Source of the DNA: Candidatus Rokuibacteriota bacterium
Lineage (GTDB): Bacteria > Methylomirabilota > Methylomirabilia > Rokubacteriales > CSP1-6
Assembly: GCA_016179925.1 (NCBI GenBank)
Contig: JACPCG010000015.1
Coordinates: 1 to 42,024, forward strand
Length of the DNA: 42,024 nt
Reading direction: 5' to 3'
Below the pieces are notes generated by a model, which saw only the letters and a list, made by a program, of their open reading frames with translations, searched no databases and was not told the DNA's origin. Made by a program: the position numbers and the translations under genes. Shown one piece after another: positions 32,857 through 42,024 of this stretch. Position 1 is the stretch's first letter, and each line of letters starts with the position of its first letter.

Positions 32857-35091
32857 ATGAAAGTCACGCTGCGCCTCGTCGCTGCGATCTGGATCTCTGC
32901 GTTGCTCGTCATCGCGGGCTTCGCGTTTCTGCAGGTGCGTGAGGAGCGCGAGCGGCTCGTCGGCGACCTCGAACGGCGCGCGCTGCTCCTCGGCGAGGGG
33001 CTCCGGGAGGCGATCCAGCCCGTCGTCGCCCGGGGCTCCACGGCCGGCGTCGAGCGGATCCTCAAGCGGTTCGCCAAACCGACACGCGGGATCGCGGTCT
33101 ACGACCGGTTCGCGGTGCTTATGGTCGCGACACCGGACCTGGCGCCCGTCCTGCCGCCGTCGTTGCCCGAGGTCACCGAGGCCATCAGCCAGAACGAGGT
33201 CAGCCGGGGCTTTCGGCTCCTGAACGCCCGCCAGACCTACGTCTACGCCACCCCCCTCGCGCGCGACGAGCGGCCGGTTGGCGCGCTCGCGGTCGTGCTC
33301 GACGCCTCGCACCTCGACGAGGCCGAGTGGGCCCTGTGGCAGGCCCACGCCCTCCGCTTCCTCGTCCTGGCGCTCGTCGTGTCGCTCATCGCGCTGGTCG
33401 TCGTCCGCACGAGCGTCACGCAGCCGATGGCGAAGATGTCGGAGTGGACGCGCGCGCTCCGGACCGGCCGCCAGGTGGCGCCACCCGCGATTCCGGACGC
33501 AAACCTCTTCGGCCCGCTCGCCAGCGAAGTCGCCCACCTCGCGCGGAGCATGCAGCGGGCGCAGGCCGCCGCCGAGGAAGAAGCGGCGCTCCGCCTCGCG
33601 GGCGAGAGCGTCTGGACCGAGGAGCGGCTCAAGCAGTTCGTCAACGCGCGGCTGCAGGGGCGCTCGCTGGTCGTCGTGTCGAACCGCGAGCCCGTGTTCC
33701 ACGTGAGGGTGGGCGGCAGGATCCAGACGCAGACGCCCGCCAGCGGGCTCGTGACCGCGATGGATCCGGTGATGCGGGCCTGCGGAGGCGTCTGGGTCGC
33801 GCACGGAAGCGGGGACGCCGACCGCGAGACGGCCGACGCGCAGGGACGGCTCGGCGTGCCGGTTGACGATCCGCGGTACACGCTACGCCGGGTGTGGCTC
33901 ACGAAGGAGGAGGAGCAGGGCTACTACTATGGCTTCGCCAACGAGGGCCTGTGGCCGCTCTGCCACATCGTGCACACCCGTCCGGTGTTCCGCCCGGACG
34001 ACTGGACCTACTACGCGGAGGTGAACCGGACGTTCGCCGAGACCGTGGTGGACGAGATCCGGGACGCCGAGGCGCCGCTCGTCCTGCTCCAGGACTACCA
34101 CTTCGCGCTGCTCCCGGCGCTCGTCAAGACGGCGCGCCCCGACGCCCGCGTGGCGATCTTCTGGCACATCCCGTGGCCGAACCCCGAGGCGTTCGGCATC
34201 TGCCCGTGGCAGCGCGAGCTGCTCCTGGGCATGCTGGGCGCCGACCTGATCGGCTTCCACACCCAGTACTACTGCAACAACTTCCTCGAGACGGTGGACC
34301 GGACGCTCGAGACGCGCATCGACTGGGAGCACTTCGCCGTGTCGCGGGGCGAGCACGCGACGTACGTCAAGCCGTTCCCGATCAGCGTCGCGCCGGCCTT
34401 CGTGGACGATCCGCCCGACCTCTCGCGCGAGGCGCTCCTGCGCGGGCTCGGCATCTCCGCCGAGTTCCTCGGCGTCGGCGTGGAGCGTGTGGACTACACC
34501 AAGGGCCTGCCGGAGCGCTTCCGCGCGCTCCGGTGGTTCTTCGAGCGCTACCCGGAGTACCGCGAGCGGCTCGTGTTCGTGCAGCTCGGCGCGCCGAGCC
34601 GCTCCACCATCAAGCGCTACCAGGAGCTCCAGGCGGAGGTCGAGCAGACGGTCAGGGAGGTGAACCAGGCGCTCCAGACCCGGAGCTGGCGCCCGATCCT
34701 CTACCTCGACCACCACCACGAGCACCGCGACATCTGGGCGTACTACCGGCACGCCGATTTCTGCATGGTCACCTCGCTCCACGACGGCATGAACCTCGTC
34801 GCCAAGGAGTTCGTCTCGGTCCGCGACGACGAGGACGGCGTGCTCGTCCTCAGCCGGTTCGCCGGCGCCTCCTACGAGCTGCGCGACGCGCTGATCGTCA
34901 ACCCCTACGACCTCGCCGAGACCGCCGAGGCGATCCGCGCGGCCGTGGAGATGCCGAAGGAGGAGCGGCAGGCCCGCATGGCGCGGATGCGCCATATCGT
35001 CCGCGAGCACAACATCTATCGGTGGGCGGGGCTGCTGCTGAGCGAGCTGTCGCGGATCCCGGTCGAGGCGACGGCGGTCAAGGCGTCCTGA
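32857..35091 (+). CDS. otsA: Membrane sensor-HAMP-trehalose-6-phosphate synthase fusion
   Basis: A 744-residue protein. Residues 7-26 and about 168-187 are membrane helices enclosing a periplasmic region of about 140 residues, and a HAMP-like segment follows (about 188-245). From about 270 to the end lies a GT20 glycosyltransferase: [36 protein letters not shown] and [15 protein letters not shown] carry the nucleotide-sugar and acceptor residues. The usual HDYHL reads QDYHF, and the FGWSG region reads VAHGSGDAD, so acceptor choice may differ from the E. coli enzyme. OtsB directly downstream supports trehalose-6-phosphate as product. A plain OtsA is about 470 residues and soluble, so the receptor-like front half is the unusual part. 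It has a single start at ATG 32857 and overlaps the next gene. Confidence 0.88.
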   Translation: MKVTLRLVAAIWISALLVIAGFAFLQVREERERLVGDLERRALLLGEGLREAIQPVVARGSTAGVERILKRFAKPTRGIAVYDRFAVLMVATPDLAPVLPPSLPEVTEAISQNEVSRGFRLLNARQTYVYATPLARDERPVGALAVVLDASHLDEAEWALWQAHALRFLVLALVVSLIALVVVRTSVTQPMAKMSEWTRALRTGRQVAPPAIPDANLFGPLASEVAHLARSMQRAQAAAEEEAALRLAGESVWTEERLKQFVNARLQGRSLVVVSNREPVFHVRVGGRIQTQTPASGLVTAMDPVMRACGGVWVAHGSGDADRETADAQGRLGVPVDDPRYTLRRVWLTKEEEQGYYYGFANEGLWPLCHIVHTRPVFRPDDWTYYAEVNRTFAETVVDEIRDAEAPLVLLQDYHFALLPALVKTARPDARVAIFWHIPWPNPEAFGICPWQRELLLGMLGADLIGFHTQYYCNNFLETVDRTLETRIDWEHFAVSRGEHATYVKPFPISVAPAFVDDPPDLSREALLRGLGISAEFLGVGVERVDYTKGLPERFRALRWFFERYPEYRERLVFVQLGAPSRSTIKRYQELQAEVEQTVREVNQALQTRSWRPILYLDHHHEHRDIWAYYRHADFCMVTSLHDGMNLVAKEFVSVRDDEDGVLVLSRFAGASYELRDALIVNPYDLAETAEAIRAAVEMPKEERQARMARMRHIVREHNIYRWAGLLLSELSRIPVEATAVKAS

Positions 35092-35867
35092 GCCTCCCGT
35101 CCGGTCTCCTCGCGCGTCTCGAGCGCGAGCTCGGTCGCGGCGCCGGCCTCGTGGCGATCCTGGACTACGACGGAACCCTGACGCCGATCGTCGCCTCTCC
35201 GCGGGCCGCGGCGCTCGCGCCATCGGTCCGGCGGACGCTCGCACGCCTGGCGGCGAACGAGCGAGTTCGGCTCGCGATCCTGTCGGGCCGCGCGCTCGGG
35301 GACGTGCGGGCGCGCGTCCGCCTCGACGACGTCATCTATGGCGGCTGCCACGGCCTCGAGATCGAGGGCAGCGGACTGCGCTTTCGCCACCCCCGGGCCA
35401 GCACCGCGCGCGTCGCCGCCGCGCGGCGCGCGCTCGGGGCGGGTGCTGCGTCGATTCCCGGCGCGCACGTCGAGTTCAAGGGGCTCGCGGTGAGCTTCCA
35501 CTACCGGCGGGTGGCGCCGTCGCGCCACGCGGAGGCCCGGGCGCTCGCGGCGCATGTCGCGCAGCGCATGCCCGACCTCCGGATGATCCCCGGCCGCGCC
35601 GTGTTCGACTTCGTCCCGCGCGTCCGGTGGAGCAAGGGCGCGGCCGCACGCTGGATCATCGATGGCGTCGGACGCTCCCTCGGGCCGGGCGCGCCCGTCA
35701 TCGTCTACGCGGGAGACGACACCACCGACGAGACGGCGTTCACCGCGCTCCGGCGGCGCGGCCTGACGGTGCGGGTCGGGCGCAGGGCGCGGGAGGCGGA
35801 GTACGCCGTGTCCGGCGTGCGGCAGATGCACGCGCTGCTCCGATGGATCGACCGCGCGCTCGGCTGA
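35088..35867 (+). CDS. otsB: Trehalose-6-phosphate phosphatase
   Basis: A HAD-family phosphatase of about 259 residues that removes the phosphate from trehalose-6-phosphate. Motif I is LDYDGTLTPI, motif II SGRALGDV, motif III has the Lys in RWSKGAAARW, and motif IV is AGDDTTDETAF. The start is unclear: no ATG, GTG or TTG lies before the domain except GTG 35151, which leaves only four residues ahead of the catalytic Asp. CTG 35088 overlaps the otsA stop (CTGA) and gives the expected 20-25 residue lead, so I use it. The gene is the partner of the otsA fusion upstream. A 168-nt gap without visible genes separates it from treZ. Confidence 0.87.
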   Translation: MSLPSGLLARLERELGRGAGLVAILDYDGTLTPIVASPRAAALAPSVRRTLARLAANERVRLAILSGRALGDVRARVRLDDVIYGGCHGLEIEGSGLRFRHPRASTARVAAARRALGAGAASIPGAHVEFKGLAVSFHYRRVAPSRHAEARALAAHVAQRMPDLRMIPGRAVFDFVPRVRWSKGAAARWIIDGVGRSLGPGAPVIVYAGDDTTDETAFTALRRRGLTVRVGRRAREAEYAVSGVRQMHALLRWIDRALG

Positions 35868-36035
35868 CCCCGCGCCCGGCGCTGGCGTCAGGGTGTCCGC
35901 GACGGCGACAGCGTGTCGTCGGCGCGCGACGCGCGGCCCGCCCGCGCCAACGGGAACCCGCCGCTCGCGCGGGCCTTTCGACCGCGCGCGAGGCTGGCAC
36001 CGAGGTTGCGTGCTCACCGCCGGAGGTCACCGCTC

Positions 36036-37844
36036 GTGAGATCTGGGCACACGATGCCCTTCGGCGCGGAAGTACTCTCGCGCGGAAGAGTGAGGTTCGC
36101 GCTCTGGGCGCCCGGGGCCCGGCAGGTCGAGCTGTGTCTGGAGGACGCGGGCGCGCCGGTCCCGACGGACCGCGGCGCCGACGGCTGGGTCCGCGTGGTG
36201 GTCGAGGACGCGCGCCCCGGCAGCCGCTACCGCTACCGCATCGACGGCCGTCTCCTCGTGCCCGACCCGGCCTCGCGCTTCCAGCCGGACGACGTGCACG
36301 GGCCGAGCGAGGTCGTGGATCCCTTCGCGTTCGAGTGGACTGACGGCGGCTGGCCCGGCCGGCCCTGGGAGGAGATGGTCTTCTACGAGCTGCACGTGGG
36401 CACCTTCACCCGGCAGGGGACGTTCGCGGCGGCCGAGGCGCGGCTCGACCATCTCGCCGACCTGGGGATCACCGCGGTCCAGCTCATGCCCGTCGGCGAT
36501 TTTCCGGGGCGGTGGAACTGGGGCTACGACGGGGTGCTCCCCTTCGCTCCCGACAGCCGCTACGGCCGCCCCGAGGCGCTCAAGGCGTTCGTGCAGGCGT
36601 GCCACGTCCGCGGGCTCGCCGTCTTCCTCGACGTCGTCTACAACCACTTCGGGCCCGAGGGGAACTACCTGGCCGCGTACGCGCCGCAGTTCTTCAGCGC
36701 GCGCCACCGGACCCCCTGGGGCGGCGCGGTCGACTTCGACGGCGCGATGAGCGCGGAAGTCCGCGCGTTCTTCCGCGAGAACGCGCTCTACTGGCTGGAG
36801 GAATACCACCTCGACGGCCTCCGGCTCGACGCCGTTCACGCGATCCACGACGAGTCGCCGACGCACATCCTCGACGAGCTGGCCGAGGCAGTGCAGGCGG
36901 GGCCGGGCGCCTCCCGGCACGTGCACCTGGTGCTCGAGAACGACGCGAACGAGGCGCGCTACCTCCGCCCGGACGCCGCGGGCCGGCGGCGCTACGCCGC
37001 GCAGTGGAACGACGACATCCACCACGCGCTGCACGTGCTGGCGACCGGCGAGCGCGAGGGATACTACGCCGACTATCCGGACCCGGTGGGCGCTCTCGCG
37101 CGGTGCCTGACCGAGGGCTTCGCCTACCAGGGCGATTATTCGCCGTATCGCGACCGGGCCCGGGGCGAGCGGACCGCCGGGGTGCCGCTGACGGCCTTCG
37201 TCGCCTTCCTGCAGAATCACGACCAGATCGGCAACCGCGCGTTCGGCGGGCGCCTCACCACGCTGGCCCCTGCGGCGGCGATCCGGGCCGTGACGGCGCT
37301 GACGCTGCTCGCGCCGTCGCCGCCGCTCCTGTTCATGGGCGACGAGTGGGGAGCGGCGGAGCCGTTCCTCTTCTTCTGCGATTTCGGGCCGGACCTCGCG
37401 CCGAGCGTGGTGGAGGGACGGAGGAAGGAGTTCGCGCGCTTCCCGGCCTTCCGGGATCCGGCGAGGCGGACGCGGATCCCCGACCCCCAGGACGAGGCAA
37501 CCGTGCGCCGCTCGACGCTCGAGTGGCGGACGCTCGCGCGACCCGAGCCCCGACGTCGCCTGGCGTGGACGCGCCGCCTCCTGCGCCTGCGCCAGCGGGA
37601 AGTCGTGCCGCTGCTCGCGCAGGGGCCGATCACGGGGAGGGCCACCCGGCTGGGCGCGACCGGGCTCACCGCCGAATGGTCATTCGCCGGCGGCGCCACG
37701 CTCCGGCTCGTCGCGAATCTCGGTGCGGCGCCCTGCCCCGTGCCGCCCGGATGGGCCCCGGCCGGCCGGCGCCTGGCCGCCGTCGGCTCCGCGAGCGCCG
37801 GCGCGCTCGGCCCGTGGCACGTGGCGTACTATCTGGCCGAGTAG
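36036..37844 (+). CDS. treZ: Malto-oligosyltrehalose trehalohydrolase
   Basis: A 602-residue GH13 enzyme that releases trehalose from the end of maltooligosyl-trehalose. The N-terminal carbohydrate-binding part has FALWAPGARQVEL. The barrel then shows MVFYELHVGTFT, VYNHFGPEGNY, the nucleophile region DGLRLDAVHAI, the acid/base Glu in LVLENDAN, and FLQNHDQIGNR; FMGDEWG follows. GTG 36036 is chosen because GGAGG lies 9 nt upstream; ATG 36054 is in frame but lacks a site. It is followed by its partner treY after 4 nt. Together they turn glycogen or maltodextrin into trehalose. Confidence 0.94.
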   Translation: MRSGHTMPFGAEVLSRGRVRFALWAPGARQVELCLEDAGAPVPTDRGADGWVRVVVEDARPGSRYRYRIDGRLLVPDPASRFQPDDVHGPSEVVDPFAFEWTDGGWPGRPWEEMVFYELHVGTFTRQGTFAAAEARLDHLADLGITAVQLMPVGDFPGRWNWGYDGVLPFAPDSRYGRPEALKAFVQACHVRGLAVFLDVVYNHFGPEGNYLAAYAPQFFSARHRTPWGGAVDFDGAMSAEVRAFFRENALYWLEEYHLDGLRLDAVHAIHDESPTHILDELAEAVQAGPGASRHVHLVLENDANEARYLRPDAAGRRRYAAQWNDDIHHALHVLATGEREGYYADYPDPVGALARCLTEGFAYQGDYSPYRDRARGERTAGVPLTAFVAFLQNHDQIGNRAFGGRLTTLAPAAAIRAVTALTLLAPSPPLLFMGDEWGAAEPFLFFCDFGPDLAPSVVEGRRKEFARFPAFRDPARRTRIPDPQDEATVRRSTLEWRTLARPEPRRRLAWTRRLLRLRQREVVPLLAQGPITGRATRLGATGLTAEWSFAGGATLRLVANLGAAPCPVPPGWAPAGRRLAAVGSASAGALGPWHVAYYLAE

Positions 37845-37848
37845 CCCG

Positions 37849-40800
37849 ATGATGCCGCCGGATCAGGTCTTCGAGCTCTTCGACCGCCAGCCGCAGACGT
37901 TCCGTCGGATCCCGGTGGCCACCTACCGGCTCCAGCTCGATCGGACGCTGACGTTCGCGGCTGCCCGCGAGATCGTGCCGTACCTCGACGCCCTCGGGGT
38001 GACCGACTGCTACCTCTCTCCGTTCTTCCAGGCGAGCTCGGGCGAGTCCCACGGCTACGACGTGTCCGACCACGGGCGCTTCGACGCCACGCTGGGGACG
38101 GAGGCGGAGTACCGGGCGTTCGCCGACGCGCTCCGCGCGCGGGGGATGGGCCAGCTGATCGACGTCGTGCCCAACCACATGGGCATCGCGGGGAGCCGGA
38201 ACGCGTGGTGGTCGGACGTCCTGGAGAACGGGCCGGCGTCGCCGTACGCCTCGTACTTCGACATCGACTGGGATCCCGCCGAGCCCGGGCTCGAGGGAAA
38301 GATCCTCCTGCCGATCCTCGGCGACCAGTACGGGCGGGTGCTCGAGAACGGCGAGCTCACGCTCGAGTTCCGCGACGGCGCCTTCGTCGTCAGGTACTGG
38401 GAGACCGTTCTCCCGGTCTCGCCGCGCTCCTCGGCGCTCGTGCTTCGCCTGCGCCTCGACGAGCTCGCGAAGACGCTCGGCGAGGGCAGCGCGCACGTCC
38501 TCGAGCTCACCAGCATCCTCACGGCGCTGACGCACCTCCCGCCCCGGACGGAGACGGACCCCGAGCGGCTCGCCGAGCGCACCCGCGAGCGGCAGGTCAT
38601 CAGGCGCCGCTTGGCGACGCTGACCGCCGAATCGCCGGACGTCCGCGCGTTCATCGAGGAGAACGTGCGCATCCTCAACGGCAGCAAGGGCGAGCCGGCG
38701 GGTTTCGACCGGCTGGACGAGCTCCTGGGCGCCCAGGTGTATCGCCTCGCCTTCTGGCAGGTCGCGGCGGACGAGATCAACTACCGCCGGTTCTTCGACA
38801 TCAACACCCTCGCGGCGATTCGCGTGGAGGAGCCCGCGGTCTTCGAGGAGGCGCACAGGCTGATCTTCCGCCTGGTCCGCGACGGCTGTGTCACCGGCCT
38901 CCGCGTCGACCATCCGGACGGTCTCTTCGCGCCCGGCGAGTACTTCCGTCAGCTCCAGCGGCGCTGCTTTCTGGAGATGGCGCACGCGCGCGCGGGGATC
39001 GAGGCGGCGTCCGAGGGAGAGCGGAACGCCTGGCGGGACGCGGTGCTGGTGGAGCTCGACCGCCGGGTGCAGGAGGGCGCGGCCGAGATGTCGCGGCCGT
39101 TCTACATCGTCGCCGAGAAAATCCTCACGGCGGGCGAGCGCCTGCCGGCCGAGTGGCCCATCCATGGCACCACGGGCTACGACTTCTTGAACGCGGTGAA
39201 CGGGATCCTCGTGGACACGGCCGCCGCGCGGGCGCTCGACGAGACCTACGCCCGATTCGTCGGCGCCCGCATCGCCTTCCGCGAGCTGGCCTACGAATCG
39301 AAGAAGCTCATCATCGAGGCGTCGATGGCCAGCGAGATCAACATGCTCGGTCACCGGCTGGCACGGCTCGCGCAGAGCCACCGGGCCTCGCGGGACTTCA
39401 CGCGGCGGAGCCTCACGACCGCGCTGCGGGAGATCATCGCGTGCTTTCCGGTGTATCGCACCTACGTCGGGGAGGCCGGCACCGGTGTCGCCGAGCGCGA
39501 CCAGTGGTATGTGGACCTCGCCGTGGCGATGGCCAAGCGGCGGAACCCGACGATCAGCAAGTCCATCTTCGACTTCATCGCCGACCTTCTCTGCCTCCGG
39601 TTCCCGGAGGCTCGGAGCGAGGCGGACCGGCTGGCCCAGCGCACGTTCGTGGGGAAGTTCCAGCAGCTCACCGGGCCGATCACCGCCAAGGGGCTCGAGG
39701 ACACCGCGTTCTACCGGTACAACCGTCTGATCTCGCTGAACGAGGTCGGCGGCGCTCCCGACCGGTTCGGCATCTCCGTCGCCGAGTTCCACCGCGTCAA
39801 CGCCGAGCGCGGGGCCGCGTGGCCGGGGTCGCTCTCGGCGACCTCGACGCACGACACCAAGCGCGGCGAGGACGTCCGGGCCAGGATCGACGTGCTGTCG
39901 GAGATCCCCCGGGAGTGGCGGACCCGCGTCCGCCGGTGGCACCGGATCAACCGGCGCCGGAAGGCCACGGTGGACGGGCAGCCCGCGCCGGACACGAACG
40001 AGGAGTACCTCCTGTACCAGACGCTCGTGGGCGCGTGGCCCATCGGCTCCGTGTCGGATGCGGAATACGCGGACTTCACCGAGCGTATCCAGCGCTTCAT
40101 GTTCAAGGCGCTGCGCGAGGCCAAGGTGAACGTGAGCTGGATCAACCCGCGGCCCGAGTACGACGACGCCGTCCGGCAGTTCATCGACGCGATCCTCGAC
40201 CGCTCGGCGCCGAACCCGTTCCTGGACGACTTCCTGCCGTTCCAGGGGCCGGTCGCCCGGTGGGGGATGTTCAACGCGCTCTCGCAGACGCTCCTGAAGC
40301 TCACGGCGCCCGGCGTCCCGGACCTCTATCAGGGCAGCGAGCTGTGGGACCTGAGCCTCGTGGATCCCGACAACCGCCGGCCCGTCGACTTCGCGCTGCG
40401 GCGGCGACTTCTCCAGACGCTCGACGCCGCGATCCGGGCGACCCCGGATCTCGCCGCGCTCGCCCGCCTCCTGGTGGAGGCCCTCGCGGACGGGCGCGCG
40501 AAGCTCTACCTGATCCGGCAGGCGCTCGCGTTCCGGCGTGCCCGCGCGGCCCTGTTCCGCGACGGCGACTACAAGCCCATCGACCTCGCGGGGCCGCTGG
40601 CGGAGCATGTCTGCGCCTTCGCACGCACGCTCGGCTCGGAGGCGGCGCTGACGCTGGTGCCGCGGCTCCTCGCCCGGCGCGGCGTGGAGGGGCCGCCGCT
40701 CGGGCGCGACTGGTGGGGGAGCGAGACGGGCGCGCTGGTGCCGGGAGGGACCGGCGCCCGGTTCCGCAACGTGCTGACGGGCGAGCGCCTCGAGGCGCGC

Positions 40801-40869
40801 GACGGCGCGCTGGCGCTCGGCGACGTCCTCGCGAGCTTTCCCGTGGCCCTGCTGGCGCGGGAGGACTGA
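37849..40869 (+). CDS. treY: Malto-oligosyltrehalose synthase
   Basis: A 1006-residue GH13 enzyme that isomerises the reducing-end alpha-1,4 bond of maltodextrin to the alpha,alpha-1,1 bond. It begins VATYRLQLDRTLTF, and YLSPFFQASSGESHGYDV and VVPNHMGI follow. The catalytic set is the Asp in GLRVDHPDGL, the Glu in YIVAEKIL and the Asp in TSTHDTKRGEDVRAR. The long insert between barrel motifs is normal; the family is 700-1000 residues, so this is at the long end. Two ATGs stand in tandem (37849 and 37852). The C-terminal 250 residues include PDLYQGSELWDLSLVDPDNRR. Confidence 0.95.
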   Translation: MMPPDQVFELFDRQPQTFRRIPVATYRLQLDRTLTFAAAREIVPYLDALGVTDCYLSPFFQASSGESHGYDVSDHGRFDATLGTEAEYRAFADALRARGMGQLIDVVPNHMGIAGSRNAWWSDVLENGPASPYASYFDIDWDPAEPGLEGKILLPILGDQYGRVLENGELTLEFRDGAFVVRYWETVLPVSPRSSALVLRLRLDELAKTLGEGSAHVLELTSILTALTHLPPRTETDPERLAERTRERQVIRRRLATLTAESPDVRAFIEENVRILNGSKGEPAGFDRLDELLGAQVYRLAFWQVAADEINYRRFFDINTLAAIRVEEPAVFEEAHRLIFRLVRDGCVTGLRVDHPDGLFAPGEYFRQLQRRCFLEMAHARAGIEAASEGERNAWRDAVLVELDRRVQEGAAEMSRPFYIVAEKILTAGERLPAEWPIHGTTGYDFLNAVNGILVDTAAARALDETYARFVGARIAFRELAYESKKLIIEASMASEINMLGHRLARLAQSHRASRDFTRRSLTTALREIIACFPVYRTYVGEAGTGVAERDQWYVDLAVAMAKRRNPTISKSIFDFIADLLCLRFPEARSEADRLAQRTFVGKFQQLTGPITAKGLEDTAFYRYNRLISLNEVGGAPDRFGISVAEFHRVNAERGAAWPGSLSATSTHDTKRGEDVRARIDVLSEIPREWRTRVRRWHRINRRRKATVDGQPAPDTNEEYLLYQTLVGAWPIGSVSDAEYADFTERIQRFMFKALREAKVNVSWINPRPEYDDAVRQFIDAILDRSAPNPFLDDFLPFQGPVARWGMFNALSQTLLKLTAPGVPDLYQGSELWDLSLVDPDNRRPVDFALRRRLLQTLDAAIRATPDLAALARLLVEALADGRAKLYLIRQALAFRRARAALFRDGDYKPIDLAGPLAEHVCAFARTLGSEAALTLVPRLLARRGVEGPPLGRDWWGSETGALVPGGTGARFRNVLTGERLEARDGALALGDVLASFPVALLARED

Positions 40870-40871
40870 GG

Positions 40872-41537
40872 GTGCGCACGGCGAGCCAGCCCTTCGTCTT
40901 CATGGGCTGCGTCGAGCTGCGGCAGGCGCTCGATTTCCACGCGCTCGACGAGCGTGAGCTGGTCGACTGCGTGCGGGAGGTGCCCCGCGACTCGGTCTTC
41001 TTCCATACCTACGGCTACTTCCTGCGCCACCGTCCGTTCGCCACCGCGTACGGCAACGACTTCGCCCGGTGGGCCGCCGTCGAGCTGCGGGATCAGGTCC
41101 TCGCCGAGCGCCTCGCGGTGGTGGATCCGTTCTCCTTCCCGACGCTCGACGAGCTGCGCGAGGAGCTGGTGACGATCGTCCAGGACCACGTGCGCGGCGT
41201 GGAGACGGTCGTGCGGCTCCCGTTCGCGCGCGGCTTCCACTTCCAGCAGTCGCACCTCATCGAGGTGCCGCTGGGCCCCAGCGCCCGCACCCTGCGCGAG
41301 TTCCGCGACGGCCTGGCCATGGTGGACGCCAGCGCGATCTACCTGCACATGGTGGCCGCACGCGCCCGCCGCGGACGGGGCGCGGGCGACTTCGCCGAGT
41401 GGCTGCGCACCTCCCTCGGGATGGAGGCGCTCGCCGAGAAGATCGTGCGGATCGACGCCTTTCTCACGACGCTCGAGCGGGTCCGGGGCCACCTGCTGAA
41501 CCTCGTCGACGCGGCGCTGGAGGAGGGCGGCGAGTGA
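40872..41537 (+). CDS. DUF5752-family protein
   Basis: A 221-residue soluble, mostly helical protein. It begins PFVFMGCVELRQALDF and has FFHTYGYFLRH, NDFARWAA and FHFQQSHLIEVPLG. I recognise it as DUF5752, a family of unknown function usually found beside TreT-like trehalose synthase genes; that recollection is not checked. GTG 40872 lies 2 nt after the treY stop, and the stop overlaps the next GTG by 4 nt, so it is co-translated with the synthase. It has no catalytic motif that I can identify. A regulatory or adaptor role in trehalose synthesis would fit the coupling but is a guess. Confidence 0.75.
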   Translation: MRTASQPFVFMGCVELRQALDFHALDERELVDCVREVPRDSVFFHTYGYFLRHRPFATAYGNDFARWAAVELRDQVLAERLAVVDPFSFPTLDELREELVTIVQDHVRGVETVVRLPFARGFHFQQSHLIEVPLGPSARTLREFRDGLAMVDASAIYLHMVAARARRGRGAGDFAEWLRTSLGMEALAEKIVRIDAFLTTLERVRGHLLNLVDAALEEGGE

Positions 41538-42024
41538 GCCGGATCGCCGACTACCGACAGGTCGCGCCGCGGGGCACCGTGGACATCATCGAGCGCCTGG
41601 CCGAGCGGGTGCGCGGCCGCCGGTTCGTGCACGTGAGCGGCGGCCGGCTGGGCAGCGGCCCGGCCCAGGTCCTGCGCGCGGCGGTCCCGGTCCTCAACGA
41701 CCTCGGCGTCGACACGCGCTGGGAGGTCACCGGCGGCGACTCCGCCTACTACGCGACGGCCCGGGCGCTCCAGGCGGCGCTGGAGGGCACCGAGCGCGTG
41801 TTCACGCAGGAAGGGGTCGGCCACTACCTCGAGATGAACCGTCTGAACGCCGGGAAGCTCGACCTCGGCGCCGACTTCGTCCTGGTCCACGACGTCCAGC
41901 CCGCGAGCCTGGTGACGGCACGCGCCGGCGGCCGCTGGGTCTGGCGGTGCCACTTCGACTGCTCGGCGCCGCAGCACGGCGCGTGGGCCTTCTTCCGGCC
42001 CCTCGTCAACCAGTTCGACGCCGC
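41534..42024 (+). CDS. treT: Trehalose synthase, TreT-like GT4 glycosyltransferase (3' partial)
   Basis: Only the first 163 codons are in the window. The N-terminal Rossmann domain reads GRRFVHVSGGRLGSGPAQVL, VPVLNDLGVDTRWEV, the NRLNAGKL stretch, DFVLVHDVQPASL and WVWRCHFDCSAPQ, ending FFRPLVNQFDA. This matches TreT/trehalose-phosphorylase-type GT4 enzymes, which join NDP-glucose and glucose directly to trehalose, reversibly. The C-terminal nucleotide-binding domain, needed to separate synthase from phosphorylase, lies outside. GTG 41534 overlaps the DUF5752 stop. It is the third trehalose route of the cluster. Confidence 0.85.
   Translation, partial: MSRIADYRQVAPRGTVDIIERLAERVRGRRFVHVSGGRLGSGPAQVLRAAVPVLNDLGVDTRWEVTGGDSAYYATARALQAALEGTERVFTQEGVGHYLEMNRLNAGKLDLGADFVLVHDVQPASLVTARAGGRWVWRCHFDCSAPQHGAWAFFRPLVNQFDA

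Overview
The window comes from a very GC-rich, Gram-negative bacterium. An MtrB-type outer-membrane barrel, Tat and Sec export signals, multihaem c-cytochromes and a sigma-54 activator all point that way. The organism appears to decode selenocysteine. The gene mix (selenocysteine formate dehydrogenase, MtrAB conduit, interleaved tungstate/molybdate transporters, a trehalose cluster ending in a TreT-like synthase) would suit an uncultivated lineage such as Rokubacteria/Methylomirabilota or a deltaproteobacterial relative. That placement is inference, not something the sequence proves. I saw no rRNA, tRNA, CRISPR array, insertion sequence or phage gene.

Region 1 (1-12490) is respiratory. A Tat-exported selenocysteine formate dehydrogenase (alpha, FeS, NrfD-type anchor) converges on a four-gene operon (dihaem c, octahaem c, Tat-FeS, NrfD) that looks like a quinol/cytochrome oxidoreductase without a molybdopterin subunit. 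Divergent from that operon are a VKOR-thioredoxin fusion with an in-frame UGA at the first active-site Cys (a candidate new selenoprotein), a decahaem MtrA/DmsE cytochrome and an MtrB/PioB barrel. Together they could carry electrons from formate to outside the cell, or the reverse.

Region 2 (12491-16308) is a regulatory circuit: tandem dyads, a sigma-54 promoter, a Met-rich exported protein, a terminator, then a sensor kinase with a Met-rich insert and its NtrC-type regulator.

Region 3 (16327-20933) holds a VapBC module with an operator-like iteron array, TypA/BipA, a zinc-ribbon/PilZ membrane protein, an exported and a cytosolic cyclophilin, and a roughly 230-bp hairpin element.

Region 4 (20934-24948) is catabolic: N-acyl-D-amino-acid deacylase, a remnant of a membrane glycosyltransferase, an aldehyde dehydrogenase and a NagB-type deaminase.

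Region 5 (25033-31483) supplies metal and cofactor: tupA-tupB-modA-modB-[hairpin element]-modC-tupC, a DUF465 gene and moaC. This fits the Mo/W-bis-MGD formate dehydrogenase at the left end.

Region 6 (31486-42024) has an AcuC-type deacetylase and then a trehalose cluster: a membrane sensor-HAMP-OtsA fusion preceded by NtrC-like sites, OtsB, TreZ, TreY, a DUF5752 protein and the start of a TreT-like synthase. Three trehalose routes are therefore encoded side by side.
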